Below are positions 1 through 8,468 of a stretch of DNA of 39,460 nucleotides, one piece after another. The position numbers and the translations under genes are program-made. Numbering within the stretch: the first letter of the stretch is position 1; the number at the start of each line of letters is the position of its first letter. The notes under the pieces are model-generated. The model was not told the DNA's origin, made no database searches, and saw nothing but the letters and a program-made list of their open reading frames with translations. The DNA comes from an uncultured Lachnospiraceae bacterium (GTDB taxonomy: Bacteria; Bacillota; Clostridia; Lachnospirales; Lachnospiraceae): the NCBI GenBank assembly GCA_937965795.1, contig CALCMD010000040.1, positions 1-39,460 of the forward strand. The letters run 5' to 3'.

Positions 1-759
1 GAGGAGCGCCGGCTTCCGATCCCGATGAATTTTATACTCGACGAATTTCCCAATATCGGCGTGGTACCGGATTTTAAAAAGAAGCTGGCAACGGCCAGGT
101 CAAGAAACATTGGAATGAGCATCCTGTTTCAGAACATCCCGCAGCTTCAGAACCGGTATCCGGACAACCAGTGGGAGGAAATTCTTGGAGGCTGTGATTT
201 CTCCATATTCTTAGGATGCAACGACATGACGACGGCTTCCTATTTCAGCGACCGGACGGGGGAGGTTACGGTGTCGGTGTCTTCTATAAGAAAGAATTAC
301 TATACCATCCGGGCAACCGATTATGTGCCAGAGTATACAGAGTCTACTTCCGTGGGGAAACGCCAGCTGCTCCTGCCGGATGAAGTATTGCGGTATCCGC
401 TGGATCGGGGGCTTTTGATCATCCGTGGGCAGAAGGTGCTGCGATTTAGGAAAATGGACTACACAGAACACGCGGATGCGCAGAAGCTTCGGATGGAAAA
501 AGTGGAAACACATATCCCGGACTGGTATGTGAAATGGGAACAGGAAAAGCAGCAGTTTTCGGTGGAACAAAAGGAAACGGAAGAGACGCCGGAGCAGATG
601 GAATGGGAAAAGCGGGAGATATTGGAAGCAGATGCGGAAGTTCCCAAAAAAGAGAGACGAAAAGGACAAAAGGAAAAGGGAAGCAGGAAGATTACAAAGG
701 TGGAGGATTTGTTTTCCAGGCAGGAAGGAGGAGATAGGGCTGAAAAAACCGACACTTGA
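1..759 (+). CDS. VirD4/TraG-type IV coupling protein, C-terminal part (partial)
   Basis: This is the C-terminal end of a conjugative coupling ATPase, which docks the relaxosome onto the membrane channel and drives DNA export. The reading frame is open from base 1, so the start and Walker A lie outside the window. The visible part begins just before a Walker B-like segment (ILDEFPNIG), followed by the typical TraG stretch with ATARSRNIGMSILFQN and the GGCDFSIFLG segment, where nucleotide-dependent motor proteins carry a conserved Gln. The last 90 residues are a charged, Lys/Glu-rich tail with no recognisable fold. The gene ends at TGA 757-759 and overlaps the next gene. It is the main evidence that the window belongs to a conjugative element. 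The relaxase and channel genes are presumably to the left. Confidence 0.9.
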   Translation, partial: EERRLPIPMNFILDEFPNIGVVPDFKKKLATARSRNIGMSILFQNIPQLQNRYPDNQWEEILGGCDFSIFLGCNDMTTASYFSDRTGEVTVSVSSIRKNYYTIRATDYVPEYTESTSVGKRQLLLPDEVLRYPLDRGLLIIRGQKVLRFRKMDYTEHADAQKLRMEKVETHIPDWYVKWEQEKQQFSVEQKETEETPEQMEWEKREILEADAEVPKKERRKGQKEKGSRKITKVEDLFSRQEGGDRAEKTDT

Positions 760-1096
760 TATACGGAATAATTCCCTGGTACGGTACAGCTTTAAGCGCA
801 TACTGGAACGGGAATTTGATATTTTTCTTCGGGATGAGGATATTATAAAGCTGGAACTGGCAAAAGACTGTATTGAGATTTATGAGACAGAACAGGAATT
901 TTTTGAGACGACCGGATGGGCCAGAGACAATCCGGAGTATGCCAGCCTTTCGTATCTTATGGAGGAACGGATCTGCCGTATCGTAAATGGAGAAATCTGG
1001 TATTTTTCCGGAATCCGGTTCTCGGACGGGATCAAAAAAATGATGGGATCAAATTGCGAAGAGATTGCGACGGTATTGCGCCCGGAGTGGCATTGA
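740..1096 (+). CDS. Small conserved ICE hypothetical with probable CTG start
   Basis: This is an acidic protein of about 118 residues with no family I recognise; it has no signal peptide or membrane segment. The first ATG in this frame (632) lies 128 bases inside the coupling-protein gene and has no ribosome site. A perfect AGGAGG at 726-731 instead sits 8 bases before an in-frame CTG at 740, giving a protein starting LKKPTLDIRNNS. I therefore choose CTG, with low certainty about the exact codon. The gene overlaps the coupling-protein end by 20 bases, which suggests translational coupling and a role linked to transfer. It ends just before a terminator-like hairpin. Confidence 0.6.
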   Translation: MKKPTLDIRNNSLVRYSFKRILEREFDIFLRDEDIIKLELAKDCIEIYETEQEFFETTGWARDNPEYASLSYLMEERICRIVNGEIWYFSGIRFSDGIKKMMGSNCEEIATVLRPEWH

Positions 1097-1136
1097 CATC
1101 CGATTTGAACCATTATAAAATGGTAGTCGTAAAAAG

Positions 1137-1190
1137 AAGGCACAAAACGAACGGCTTTTTTCGGAAAGCTGTTTTTTTGTGCCTTTTATT
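1137..1190 (+). terminator. Probable intrinsic terminator after the coupling-protein operon
   Basis: Bases 1137-1147 (AAGGCACAAAA) are exactly complementary to 1175-1185 (TTTTGTGCCTT), with a smaller inner pairing and a T-rich run after the 3' arm. It lies between two genes and would end the upstream transcript. The T run is interrupted, so strength is uncertain. Confidence 0.6.
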
Positions 1191-1214
1191 ATGAAAAAAG
1201 ACTGGAGGGATCAT

Positions 1215-2180
1215 ATGGAAGAAACGAAAAAAGCATCCGGTGCTTTTGCGCCGGAAAAAGAAGTGCCCAGGGCGGCGCTTGACGGAGTGCTGACCATTGA
1301 CGTGGATTCGCGTGTGGAAAGCATGGAAGAACAGGAGGACGCCAGATGGCACCAGCTTCTGAACGCACACCGTACCAGAAAAATCCTGACCGGTGAGTTG
1401 GGCGGCGTGGAAAAGCTGGAGAGCGGCTGGGTGGTGGCAGTTACTTATTTCAACGGGTTCCGTATCATCATTCCGATGAACGAGATGATGATCAATCTAA
1501 ACGGCGATGGGCGGGAAAATGCAGACACCTTAAACCGTCAGACCAGGATTGCCAACAATATGCTGGGCTGTGAGATTGATTTTATCATCAAGGACCTGGA
1601 TACCAAGACAAAGAGCGTGGTAGCGTCCAGAAAGGACGCCATGCTGAAAAAACGCCAGATGTTTTATTTCGCGGATGAAGATGGAACACAGCCGATGCTG
1701 TATCCGGGACGTATGGTACAGGCGCGGGTGATCGCTGTGGCGGCAAAAGCAGTGAGGCTGGAAGTATTTGGGGTAGAAGTATCCGTGCGTGCCAGGGATA
1801 TGGCATGGGAATGGATGGTGGATGCCGCAGAAAAGTTCCAGATCGGGGATCTGGTGCTTGTGACGGTCAACGAGGTCAGGGCAAAGTCCCCGGACGAGAT
1901 TTCCGTTTCTGTGGATGCCAAGAGTGCTACGGCGAACATCAATAAGGACAATTTAAAGAAATGCCACAGGCAGGGAAAATATGTGGGAACCATCACAGAT
2001 GTGTATAAGGGTACCTATTTTATCCGGCTGGATATTGGCGTTAATGCAGTCGCCCACTCCTGCAATATGCCAAGCCTTCCGGGCAAACGGGATAAGATCG
2101 GATTTGTCGTTACCAGGATCAACGACAATTATGAAGTGGCGGAGGGAATCATCACCCGTCTGATCAAACGCGGCGCATAA
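1215..2180 (+). CDS. S1-type RNA-binding domain protein of ICE
   Basis: This 321-residue protein probably binds RNA or single-stranded DNA through S1/OB folds. The first 50 residues are charged and likely disordered. Residues around 55-145 form a beta-rich segment. Residues about 165-240 read as an S1 domain (PGRMVQARVIAV through GDLVLVTVNEV). A second S1-like block near the C-terminus starts GKYVGTITDVYKGTYFIRL. The start is ATG 1215 because GGAGG at 1204-1208 precedes it by 6 bases; the longer in-frame start at 1179 lies inside the upstream hairpin. Proteins with this layout are common in clostridial conjugative elements, but their role in transfer is unknown. A housekeeping S1 ribosomal protein is unlikely given the context and the single pair of domains. 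Confidence 0.7.
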   Translation: MEETKKASGAFAPEKEVPRAALDGVLTIDVDSRVESMEEQEDARWHQLLNAHRTRKILTGELGGVEKLESGWVVAVTYFNGFRIIIPMNEMMINLNGDGRENADTLNRQTRIANNMLGCEIDFIIKDLDTKTKSVVASRKDAMLKKRQMFYFADEDGTQPMLYPGRMVQARVIAVAAKAVRLEVFGVEVSVRARDMAWEWMVDAAEKFQIGDLVLVTVNEVRAKSPDEISVSVDAKSATANINKDNLKKCHRQGKYVGTITDVYKGTYFIRLDIGVNAVAHSCNMPSLPGKRDKIGFVVTRINDNYEVAEGIITRLIKRGA

Positions 2181-2278
2181 AACAAAAATTTATAAATTTT
2201 TTTCCGAAATACTGTTGTCACAGAAAAACCGGATTGTGTAAGCTCGGAGGTAAGCGGAGGAAAGAAAGGGGGATTTTG

Positions 2279-2743
2279 ATGGCAAAAAGGAAAAAGGAAC
2301 GGCAGAAGCCGGTTATCTGTCCGTACTGTGGGCGAACCGCGGTGCTCCGCCCGGCCGCTTATGTGTATGGGAAAGATAATCTGGATCCGGAAGGGTACCT
2401 GTATGTGTGCAGCGGCTATCCGGCCTGTGACGCTTATGTGGGAGTGCATAAAAAGAGCATGCGTCCGAAAGGAACACTGGCAGACGGAGAACTGCGGAAT
2501 AAACGGATCAAAGCGCATCATGCGCTGGATGCTTTGTGGAAGGAAGGGTATATGACAAGACATGGTGCGTATATCTGGCTGCAGTACCGGCTGAATCTCA
2601 GGGAGAGGGATATGCACATCGGAATGTTTTCAACTTATCTGTGTGGGGAAACCATACGGGAATGTACGGAATTTATGGAAAAACAGCAGGAATGTGGGAA
2701 AGGGGGAAAGAACATTGGAACCGGACAACAGATTACGGCGTAG
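2279..2743 (+). CDS. DUF3268 zinc-finger-containing protein
   Basis: This 154-residue protein matches my memory of the DUF3268 family. It opens with a basic segment, then a CPYCGR zinc knuckle. It has a second Cys pair around CSGYPACDAYVGVH, the family block PKGTLADGELRNKRIKAH, then DALWK and a C-terminal part ending in a HIGMF-type segment. The Cys residues suggest a structural zinc site and nucleic-acid binding, but no reaction is known. ATG 2279 is preceded by AAAGGGGG at a normal distance. The family is found mainly on mobile elements of Bacillota. The next gene begins in the same frame 15 bases after the stop. Confidence 0.85.
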   Translation: MAKRKKERQKPVICPYCGRTAVLRPAAYVYGKDNLDPEGYLYVCSGYPACDAYVGVHKKSMRPKGTLADGELRNKRIKAHHALDALWKEGYMTRHGAYIWLQYRLNLRERDMHIGMFSTYLCGETIRECTEFMEKQQECGKGGKNIGTGQQITA

Positions 2744-2758
2744 AAAGGATGGAATGGA

Positions 2759-3415
2759 TTGCGGCTAAGGGCAACGGAGGATGATGTTTACAGACTGATG
2801 GACCTTCGGGAACAGTATGATATTGCGGCGGCTTTTTTCAGCGTCATGGAAGGGAGTTGTTTGTACCTTCTGTTTTATCAGATACGCTGCTGGGATATTG
2901 CTTATCTGTGCGGTGTGCTCGCTTTGACCGTTGTTTTGCTGCTTGGGCAGATCATAAAGATTGGCAGACGGATCATGGAGGCGGAAAACTGTTACATGGA
3001 GCTTACCGGGGACAGCCTGGCGGTCTGCCAGCCGGAGAAAAACGGGCATTATGAGTCCTGCCGTATTTTTTATGATGAGATCGACAAGATTGTGGAAGGC
3101 AGCCGGAGAGGCATCCCGGAGTTTTATGTCGTACTGAAGGAGACAAAGGGAGAGCCGGAGAGCTTTATTCTTCTGGATGAAAAGGAGCAGAAACGCCGCA
3201 TTTTCTGTGTCCGCTCTTTTGGGTTTGATCATAAGAAATTTATTGAGTTTTACCGTCAGCTTCGGTGGAACGTGCCTGGAAGTGTACGGATCATCGGGAC
3301 AAAGCATCAGGCGGTCTGGAACATGAGAAAAGCCCATGCCGGCATCTGCGTGGCAGCCGGTATGGCGCTTGGTTACGTGATCCCTAAAATTATAGAGGTT
3401 TTGGAACTGTTTTAG
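2759..3415 (+). CDS. Membrane protein with possible PH-like domain
   Basis: This 218-residue protein starts at TTG 2759, the only start after the in-frame TAG of the previous gene, with AAAGGA just upstream. Residues about 25-70 form two hydrophobic segments. Residues about 80-175 form a soluble, beta-rich block resembling bacterial PH/YcxB-like domains (ELTGDSLAVC, then YDEIDKIVEG and FIEFYRQLRW). The C-terminus has another hydrophobic segment. I infer a membrane-anchored cytoplasmic domain; the function is unknown. It stops 11 bases before the next gene's ATG, so it is part of the same operon. Confidence 0.6.
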   Translation: MRLRATEDDVYRLMDLREQYDIAAAFFSVMEGSCLYLLFYQIRCWDIAYLCGVLALTVVLLLGQIIKIGRRIMEAENCYMELTGDSLAVCQPEKNGHYESCRIFYDEIDKIVEGSRRGIPEFYVVLKETKGEPESFILLDEKEQKRRIFCVRSFGFDHKKFIEFYRQLRWNVPGSVRIIGTKHQAVWNMRKAHAGICVAAGMALGYVIPKIIEVLELF

Positions 3416-3426
3416 GAGGAATGCTT

Positions 3427-4110
3427 ATGAAGTGGTATACAGCGATCGGAGTAAAGAAAAGCGGCATGGATGGAAGGTTCTGTGTGGCGGTTATGAAAGA
3501 GGAAAAAGTTCTGACCGGAATGGAAATCGAGATATGGAGCGCCATGCTGTGGGCTTTCTGCGAGGAGCAGGATGTCATGGGAAGAGTGATGGGACTTCTT
3601 CGGATTGCCTTTGGGGAAGAGGAAGCACAGAAGGTAAAGGAGGCAGAGTTCCGGTACTGCCTGCGCAGACTGGAGACAAGAGGACTGATCGCCGCAGGGG
3701 AAGGAGAAACAGCGGAAGAGGCTGTGGAAGGACTGATGCGGCGGGTGACGATGGTGCGCGCCCAGTATCCCCTTAGAGAACGGCTGGCTGTCTTTTGGAA
3801 CAGTCTTTCGATGGGAAAAGGGCTTCGTTTTTCCCTGCGGGCGTTGAAAAAGCACCGACTTACGCCTGCGGAAGAGAGCCTGCTGAAGCGGCTGGATGCG
3901 GACGGGCGGATTGACAGCCACCTGAAGCTTCTGGAGGACCATGCAAAGCAGGTGGCGGAGCTGGTTGTGGTTGAAGATACCGGATTTGAGCGGAGCGTGC
4001 AGCAGGATTTTATCGCAGATGTGATTGCATTGTATGGAAGAAAGCAGCTTTTGATTGAGAGCATCCGGAAGGAGGAGATTTTTGAAGAAATGGAGGAGGC
4101 AGTCCTATAG
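3427..4110 (+). CDS. Uncharacterised ICE protein, helical
   Basis: This soluble, largely helical protein of 227 residues has no family I recognise. GGAGG at 3415-3419 is 7 bases from ATG 3427 but only 1 base from ATG 3421, so I place the start at MKWYTAIGVKK. The N-terminal half looks like a winged-helix-style region (GMEIEIWSAMLWAFCEE, then EFRYCLRRLETRGLIAAGEGETAEE), which could bind DNA; this is inference. The C-terminal half is charged helices. Its 3' end overlaps the start of the next gene by 29 bases. Confidence 0.6.
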   Translation: MKWYTAIGVKKSGMDGRFCVAVMKEEKVLTGMEIEIWSAMLWAFCEEQDVMGRVMGLLRIAFGEEEAQKVKEAEFRYCLRRLETRGLIAAGEGETAEEAVEGLMRRVTMVRAQYPLRERLAVFWNSLSMGKGLRFSLRALKKHRLTPAEESLLKRLDADGRIDSHLKLLEDHAKQVAELVVVEDTGFERSVQQDFIADVIALYGRKQLLIESIRKEEIFEEMEEAVL

Positions 4111-4600
4111 ACGAAAGCTGCCGGGATACATCCGTGAAAAAATAAAGTCATGCCAGGATTTGCCTGGGGTATTTAAGGACAGGGTACTGAGATTGGGTAT
4201 CCTGTCTTTTCTTATCCTTTTATTTGGCATATTTATGGGAAACCGGATGGAGAGCTTAAGATATGTGCTTTGGTCTGTAATTATAAGCATGATCGTATTG
4301 ATACAGGCGCTTCGGGTATTGCAGGCGGGCCTTTTAGGAAACTATGAAGTGGTGGAGGGCACGGTTCTTGAGATTTACGGAAAACTTCCGTTGGGGAAGT
4401 TTTATAAGGTTAAGATCCGGTCACCGGATGGAGGGGAGACGACACTTCTGCTGGAGAAAAGTGTTCCTGTGGAAAAGGGCGTCCGATACCGGTTTTACTT
4501 TAATTGCAGAAAGGAGGCGTTGTCGGGAATCGAGACCGTGGATGCAGCATGGAACCTCGGTTCTTTTTATGGGTTCGAGCAAGTAGAAAAAGGGAGGTGA
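4082..4600 (+). CDS. Small two-TM membrane protein of ICE
   Basis: This 172-residue protein starts at TTG 4082; GGAGG at 4071-4075 lies 6 bases upstream, while the further in-frame ATG at 4055 has no ribosome site. It opens with a strongly basic stretch (KKWRRQSYRRK), then two hydrophobic segments at about residues 38-55 and 60-82. A beta-rich C-terminal domain follows (VVEGTVLEIYGKLPLGKFYKVKI), which resembles a small OB or SH3 barrel. I do not recognise the family. The position directly before the pilus genes and the overlap with the upstream gene suggest a membrane accessory of the transfer apparatus. Confidence 0.6.
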   Translation: MKKWRRQSYRRKLPGYIREKIKSCQDLPGVFKDRVLRLGILSFLILLFGIFMGNRMESLRYVLWSVIISMIVLIQALRVLQAGLLGNYEVVEGTVLEIYGKLPLGKFYKVKIRSPDGGETTLLLEKSVPVEKGVRYRFYFNCRKEALSGIETVDAAWNLGSFYGFEQVEKGR

Positions 4601-4680
4601 GGCAGGAGAGCTTTGTGTAAATAAATGGAAAAGGAGATGAAACACTTCTATGTCGGGGTTTATTTGAATGACAGAAAAAA

Positions 4681-5673
4681 ATGATGAAAAAAATAGCGAA
4701 AACAATGATCGGAATACTGATCCTGGCGGTCGGGATTTCTATTTTCCTTTACCCGGATTACCGGGAATGGAAAAACCAGAGGGAAGTCAGCCGGATCGCC
4801 AAAGAGTTTCAAAAAGAGGATGAATCAGAAGACGCCGGGCAGGGACCGGAAAGAAAAGAAAGTCCGGACGAAGAGAGTAAAGCTTCCGTTAAGGAGGATA
4901 CGGAAGAAACAGAGAGCCGCTTTGGATCGCCGGAATTATTGGCGGCGCTGCAGGAATATAATCTTCGATTGTCCACCGAAGGACAGGATATTACGGATGC
5001 CTGGAATTTCCGGCAGATACCGGATGCTATCACGGCCTTAAACGGTGGCTCTGAGAACATCGGATACATCGAGATACCGGATATTTCCCTGTCGCTTCCG
5101 CTTTATATTGGCGCAACAGAAGAAAATATGGGAAATGGCGCGGTCGTCTTAACGGAGACAAGCATGCCGCTTGGAGGGGAAAATACGAACTGTGTGATCG
5201 CAGCTCACCGGGGATGGGGCGGAAGCCCGTATTTTCGGGATATTGACCAACTGAAAATCGGCTCCGAAATCCATATCCATAATCCATGGGAAGAACTGGT
5301 TTATCAGGTTACCGGCACAGAGATCATTCCTGCTTCCGAGTGTGAGATTTTAAACATCTGGCCGGGGAAGGATATGGTGACGTTGTTTTCCTGTTATCCG
5401 TATATGTCGCCCGGAACAAAGTACCGGCTGGTGATCTACTGTGAGCGCAGCAAAAAAGAAGAGACAAAGGAAGAAACATCCGAAACGCAGACGCAAAAAG
5501 GAACGGAAATAAAGGAACTTGCCGAGCGGGAACTGGCGGAAAAAGGGATCATTATGGAAGGAAATTTTTCAGAAACGATTTCCCGGAAGGAAGACCTGCT
5601 CAGAATCCTTCTTCCCGGAGCCTGTATATTACTCACGCTTCTGTTCCTTTTGTTCCGCAGGAAAAGGAAATAA
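4681..5673 (+). CDS. Class C sortase (pilin polymerase), first copy
   Basis: This is a sortase transpeptidase that joins pilins or anchors them to peptidoglycan. The N-terminus has one hydrophobic segment (GILILAVGISIFLYP) followed by a charged linker. The catalytic core has His176 in IAAHRGWGG, Cys238 in TLFSCYPYMSPG, and Arg249 in TKYRLVIYC (numbering from 4681). A C-terminal hydrophobic segment with RRKRK places it among the two-TM class C enzymes. The lid region reads ITDAWNF rather than the usual DPF/DPW, so lid control may differ from its neighbour. No good ribosome site precedes the ATG. A 19-codon ORF (4625-4684) overlaps it as ATGA, so translation may be coupled. It opens the pilus cluster. 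Confidence 0.88.
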   Translation: MMKKIAKTMIGILILAVGISIFLYPDYREWKNQREVSRIAKEFQKEDESEDAGQGPERKESPDEESKASVKEDTEETESRFGSPELLAALQEYNLRLSTEGQDITDAWNFRQIPDAITALNGGSENIGYIEIPDISLSLPLYIGATEENMGNGAVVLTETSMPLGGENTNCVIAAHRGWGGSPYFRDIDQLKIGSEIHIHNPWEELVYQVTGTEIIPASECEILNIWPGKDMVTLFSCYPYMSPGTKYRLVIYCERSKKEETKEETSETQTQKGTEIKELAERELAEKGIIMEGNFSETISRKEDLLRILLPGACILLTLLFLLFRRKRK

Positions 5674-5721
5674 TGTATTCCAAAACAAAAAAGAATTGTC
5701 CTGAAAGGAGTTTAGACCTAT

Positions 5722-7584
5722 ATGAGAAAATTTATGATGCGTTTAAGCGCAATGATGCTTTCCGCTGCATGCGCGGTATCCTGTGTGATGCCGGTGCTGG
5801 CGGCACCAAATGATATTATTGATACGGCAAGAAGCGCGTCTGTCACAATCCATAAATATGACATGACAGCAGCTACGGAGGATGGCATCGACATATACCA
5901 GTATACTGCAAATGGGAAAAAGGATGCCGCGGCGGAGTCCACGTTAAAGGATTATGTGATCGAAGGGGTGGAATTTACTTATACGAAGGTTGGCGATATT
6001 CATACAGAAAGCGTGAATGGAAACGTAAAGATCCTGTATGATATTCCGCCGGCTCTGGAAACAGCCTTAAGCCTTGCGGATGCACGGGGCGACCACAAAC
6101 ATACCTCCGATGAGCTGAATAAATCTCTGTCCGATACCCTTACCAATAATACGGCAGGGAAGAACACGTTGGAGAACTACATTGTATCAGCGAACGGTTC
6201 TACGCGTATGCCGCTTACAAAAGCAGATGGGACGCCTTCCGCAACCGGGCTTTCGGTAGGGCTTTACCTGTTCGTGGAAACAAAGGTTCCGGCAAACGTC
6301 CATACAACGGTGGATCCATTTTTTGTTTCTTTGCCCATGACAGATAACGAAGGGGACGACTGGTTTTATGATGTGGATGTATATCCGAAGAACCAGACAA
6401 ACATCCCGGATCTGGATAAGCTGGTACGCCAGCATGACGATGCGGCGCTGTATGACAAACCCGAATATGCGGATATTGCGACAGGTTCGGAAGGGGATGT
6501 GATGGATTATATCTTTGTCAGTCATCTGCCGAAGATCACATCGGAAGCTACTTACCTGACACAGTATACGTTTGTGGATAAGCTGGATAAAGGGCTTACT
6601 TACAATAAAGACGCGGCGGTTTACTTCTATAATAATGAAGCGGACGCCAGGGCAAACAATACGGCGAATGCCATTAAGACATGGGCGCACGGAAGCAGCG
6701 CTTTTGAAGAAACCTACTCAGGGAGCAACAGCGATTATAACCAGATGACGGTTGCCCCGACAAAAGAAGGCTTAAAGGAAATTGACCCGACACTCTCCCA
6801 GTGCTGGCTTGTCGTTTCCTATTCCGCAACAGTGAACTCCGATGCAACGCCGGTCCTTGGGGATGCGGGAAATACCAATGACGTCACCCTTACCTGGAAG
6901 CGGACAAGTATGGACTATATGGATACGCTGGAGGACCGCTGCCGTGTTTATACCTTCGGATTAAATATTAAAAAGGAATTTACGGATTCCAAAACAAAGG
7001 GCGACCCCACAAAGGTTCAGTTCGTCTTAAAGAATGAGACGGACGGGCACTATATCGTTGCAAAGAAAGCAGAAGACGGCCTTTATTATGTGACGGATGC
7101 CTCCAAAGGAGCAAAAGAAGAGGAAGGTACGGTATTTAGCCCGGACAGCAGCGGAAAGCTGATCATTAATGGGCTTGAGGCCAATACCTATGTCCTGACA
7201 GAAATTCATACGTCTGCGGGCTATGCACTTTTGAAAGAGCCGATCACCATTGACATTCAGTGTACGGTCGATGATTTCACACCTTCACAGACTACGCTCT
7301 ATGATGTCAAGGACATCACAGGAAACGAACATAAGAAGATGATCGAGGCTGCCGGTGAGCGTGCAAGCGCTACCGTGGATGGAAAGAACACTGCCATGAG
7401 CGTGGATGCGGTAAAAAATGTGAACTCGACAAATGCCCGCGTAGATATGACGGTTGTGAATACCTCTACATTTGAGCTGCCGCAGACAGGCGGATATGGC
7501 ACCATCTTCTTTACACTTGCAGGATGCGCGGTTGCATTTGCCGGCGTAGTCTTGCTCGTGAAAAAATCTAAGAAAGAGGCATGA
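5722..7584 (+). CDS. Pilus backbone protein, LPQTG-anchored (SpaA-like)
   Basis: This 620-residue surface protein is the probable major pilin. It has a signal peptide (residues 1-27, ending VLAAP) and a pilin motif YPKN at 221-224 whose Lys223 would accept the sortase-made isopeptide bond. A fimbrial isopeptide D2-type middle domain (about 230-450) and a Cna_B-like domain (about 455-545, with the NTYVLTEIHTSAGYAL signature) follow. The sorting signal is LPQTG at 586-590, then a hydrophobic stretch and KKSKKEA. AAGGAG lies about 11 bases before ATG 5722. It sits between two class C sortases, the classic arrangement for a covalent pilus. Its stop overlaps the next sortase. The isopeptide residues were not assigned individually. 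Confidence 0.88.
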   Translation: MRKFMMRLSAMMLSAACAVSCVMPVLAAPNDIIDTARSASVTIHKYDMTAATEDGIDIYQYTANGKKDAAAESTLKDYVIEGVEFTYTKVGDIHTESVNGNVKILYDIPPALETALSLADARGDHKHTSDELNKSLSDTLTNNTAGKNTLENYIVSANGSTRMPLTKADGTPSATGLSVGLYLFVETKVPANVHTTVDPFFVSLPMTDNEGDDWFYDVDVYPKNQTNIPDLDKLVRQHDDAALYDKPEYADIATGSEGDVMDYIFVSHLPKITSEATYLTQYTFVDKLDKGLTYNKDAAVYFYNNEADARANNTANAIKTWAHGSSAFEETYSGSNSDYNQMTVAPTKEGLKEIDPTLSQCWLVVSYSATVNSDATPVLGDAGNTNDVTLTWKRTSMDYMDTLEDRCRVYTFGLNIKKEFTDSKTKGDPTKVQFVLKNETDGHYIVAKKAEDGLYYVTDASKGAKEEEGTVFSPDSSGKLIINGLEANTYVLTEIHTSAGYALLKEPITIDIQCTVDDFTPSQTTLYDVKDITGNEHKKMIEAAGERASATVDGKNTAMSVDAVKNVNSTNARVDMTVVNTSTFELPQTGGYGTIFFTLAGCAVAFAGVVLLVKKSKKEA

Positions 7585-7589
7585 TCTTT

Positions 7590-8453
7590 ATGAGAAAACA
7601 GGGCATCGCAAAAATTATGCTGGTGCTCCTGCTTTTTCTGGTTTCCTATGCACTGATCCTGTATCCATTCCTTGCAAACTATGTGTTTGAACACCGGACG
7701 GATTCCCTGGTTCAGGCTGTGGAGGAAACCGCGGAAGAGATCGATGATTCCAAGCGGCAGTCACAGCTTGAACTGGCAAGACAATATAATGAGATTATTG
7801 CGAGTGGACATATCCAGCTTAAAGACCCGTTTATCGGGGAGGCAGGGGATAGCTCCGCGGACAATTACAATTCTCTTTTATGCATGACAGAGGATGGCGT
7901 GATGGGATTTATTAAAATCCCGGCAATCAAAGTGTCCCTGCCGATCTATCATGGAACATCTGAGCAGACACTGCAAGCAGGAGCAGGGCATCTGCAGGGG
8001 ACATCCCTTCCCATAGGCGGTCCCAGTACGCACAGTGTGATTACAGGGCATACGGGACTGAGCAACGCGAAATTGTTTACAGACCTTGTGGAACTGGAAA
8101 AGGGGGATCGTTTTATTTTAAGCATCTATGGGGAAACGCTGGTTTATGAGGTAGACCAGATCAAAACGGTACTGCCCTCTGAACTGGACGAGCTTTCTAT
8201 TACGCCGGGGGAAGATTACTGTACGCTTGTCACCTGTACGCCTTATGGAGTCAATACTCACCGGCTTCTGGTACGGGGACGGCGGACCACAGATACGGAA
8301 GATGCCGGCAAGGAAGAGGGGTTCCAGGCAAAAGCGGTGGAATCCAAATGGATGCAGGAATACAGAAGGGATGTGTTAATCAGTTTAGCGCTGTTTGTGG
8401 CAGGGCTTGCCCTGCTTACTGGAATCAGGGTGATCCGTAAATATCGAACATAA
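7590..8453 (+). CDS. Class C sortase, second copy
   Basis: This 287-residue pilin sortase has an N-terminal hydrophobic segment (KIMLVLLLFLVSYALILYP). A lid with Asp79-Pro80-Phe81 (LKDPF) would plug the active site, as known for class C sortases. The active-site residues are His154 (TGHTG), Cys216 (TLVTCTPYG) and Arg225, and a C-terminal membrane segment follows (LISLALFVAGLALLTGI). ATG 7590 is chosen because AAAGAGG is 10 bases upstream, whereas ATG 7581 overlaps it too closely; both are possible. The ATGA overlap region with the pilin gene suggests coupled translation. It is closer to the textbook class C type than the first sortase, so it may be the polymerase and the other a tip or anchoring enzyme; this assignment is inference. 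Confidence 0.9.
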   Translation: MRKQGIAKIMLVLLLFLVSYALILYPFLANYVFEHRTDSLVQAVEETAEEIDDSKRQSQLELARQYNEIIASGHIQLKDPFIGEAGDSSADNYNSLLCMTEDGVMGFIKIPAIKVSLPIYHGTSEQTLQAGAGHLQGTSLPIGGPSTHSVITGHTGLSNAKLFTDLVELEKGDRFILSIYGETLVYEVDQIKTVLPSELDELSITPGEDYCTLVTCTPYGVNTHRLLVRGRRTTDTEDAGKEEGFQAKAVESKWMQEYRRDVLISLALFVAGLALLTGIRVIRKYRT

Positions 8454-8468
8454 AGGGGGAATATCCAA

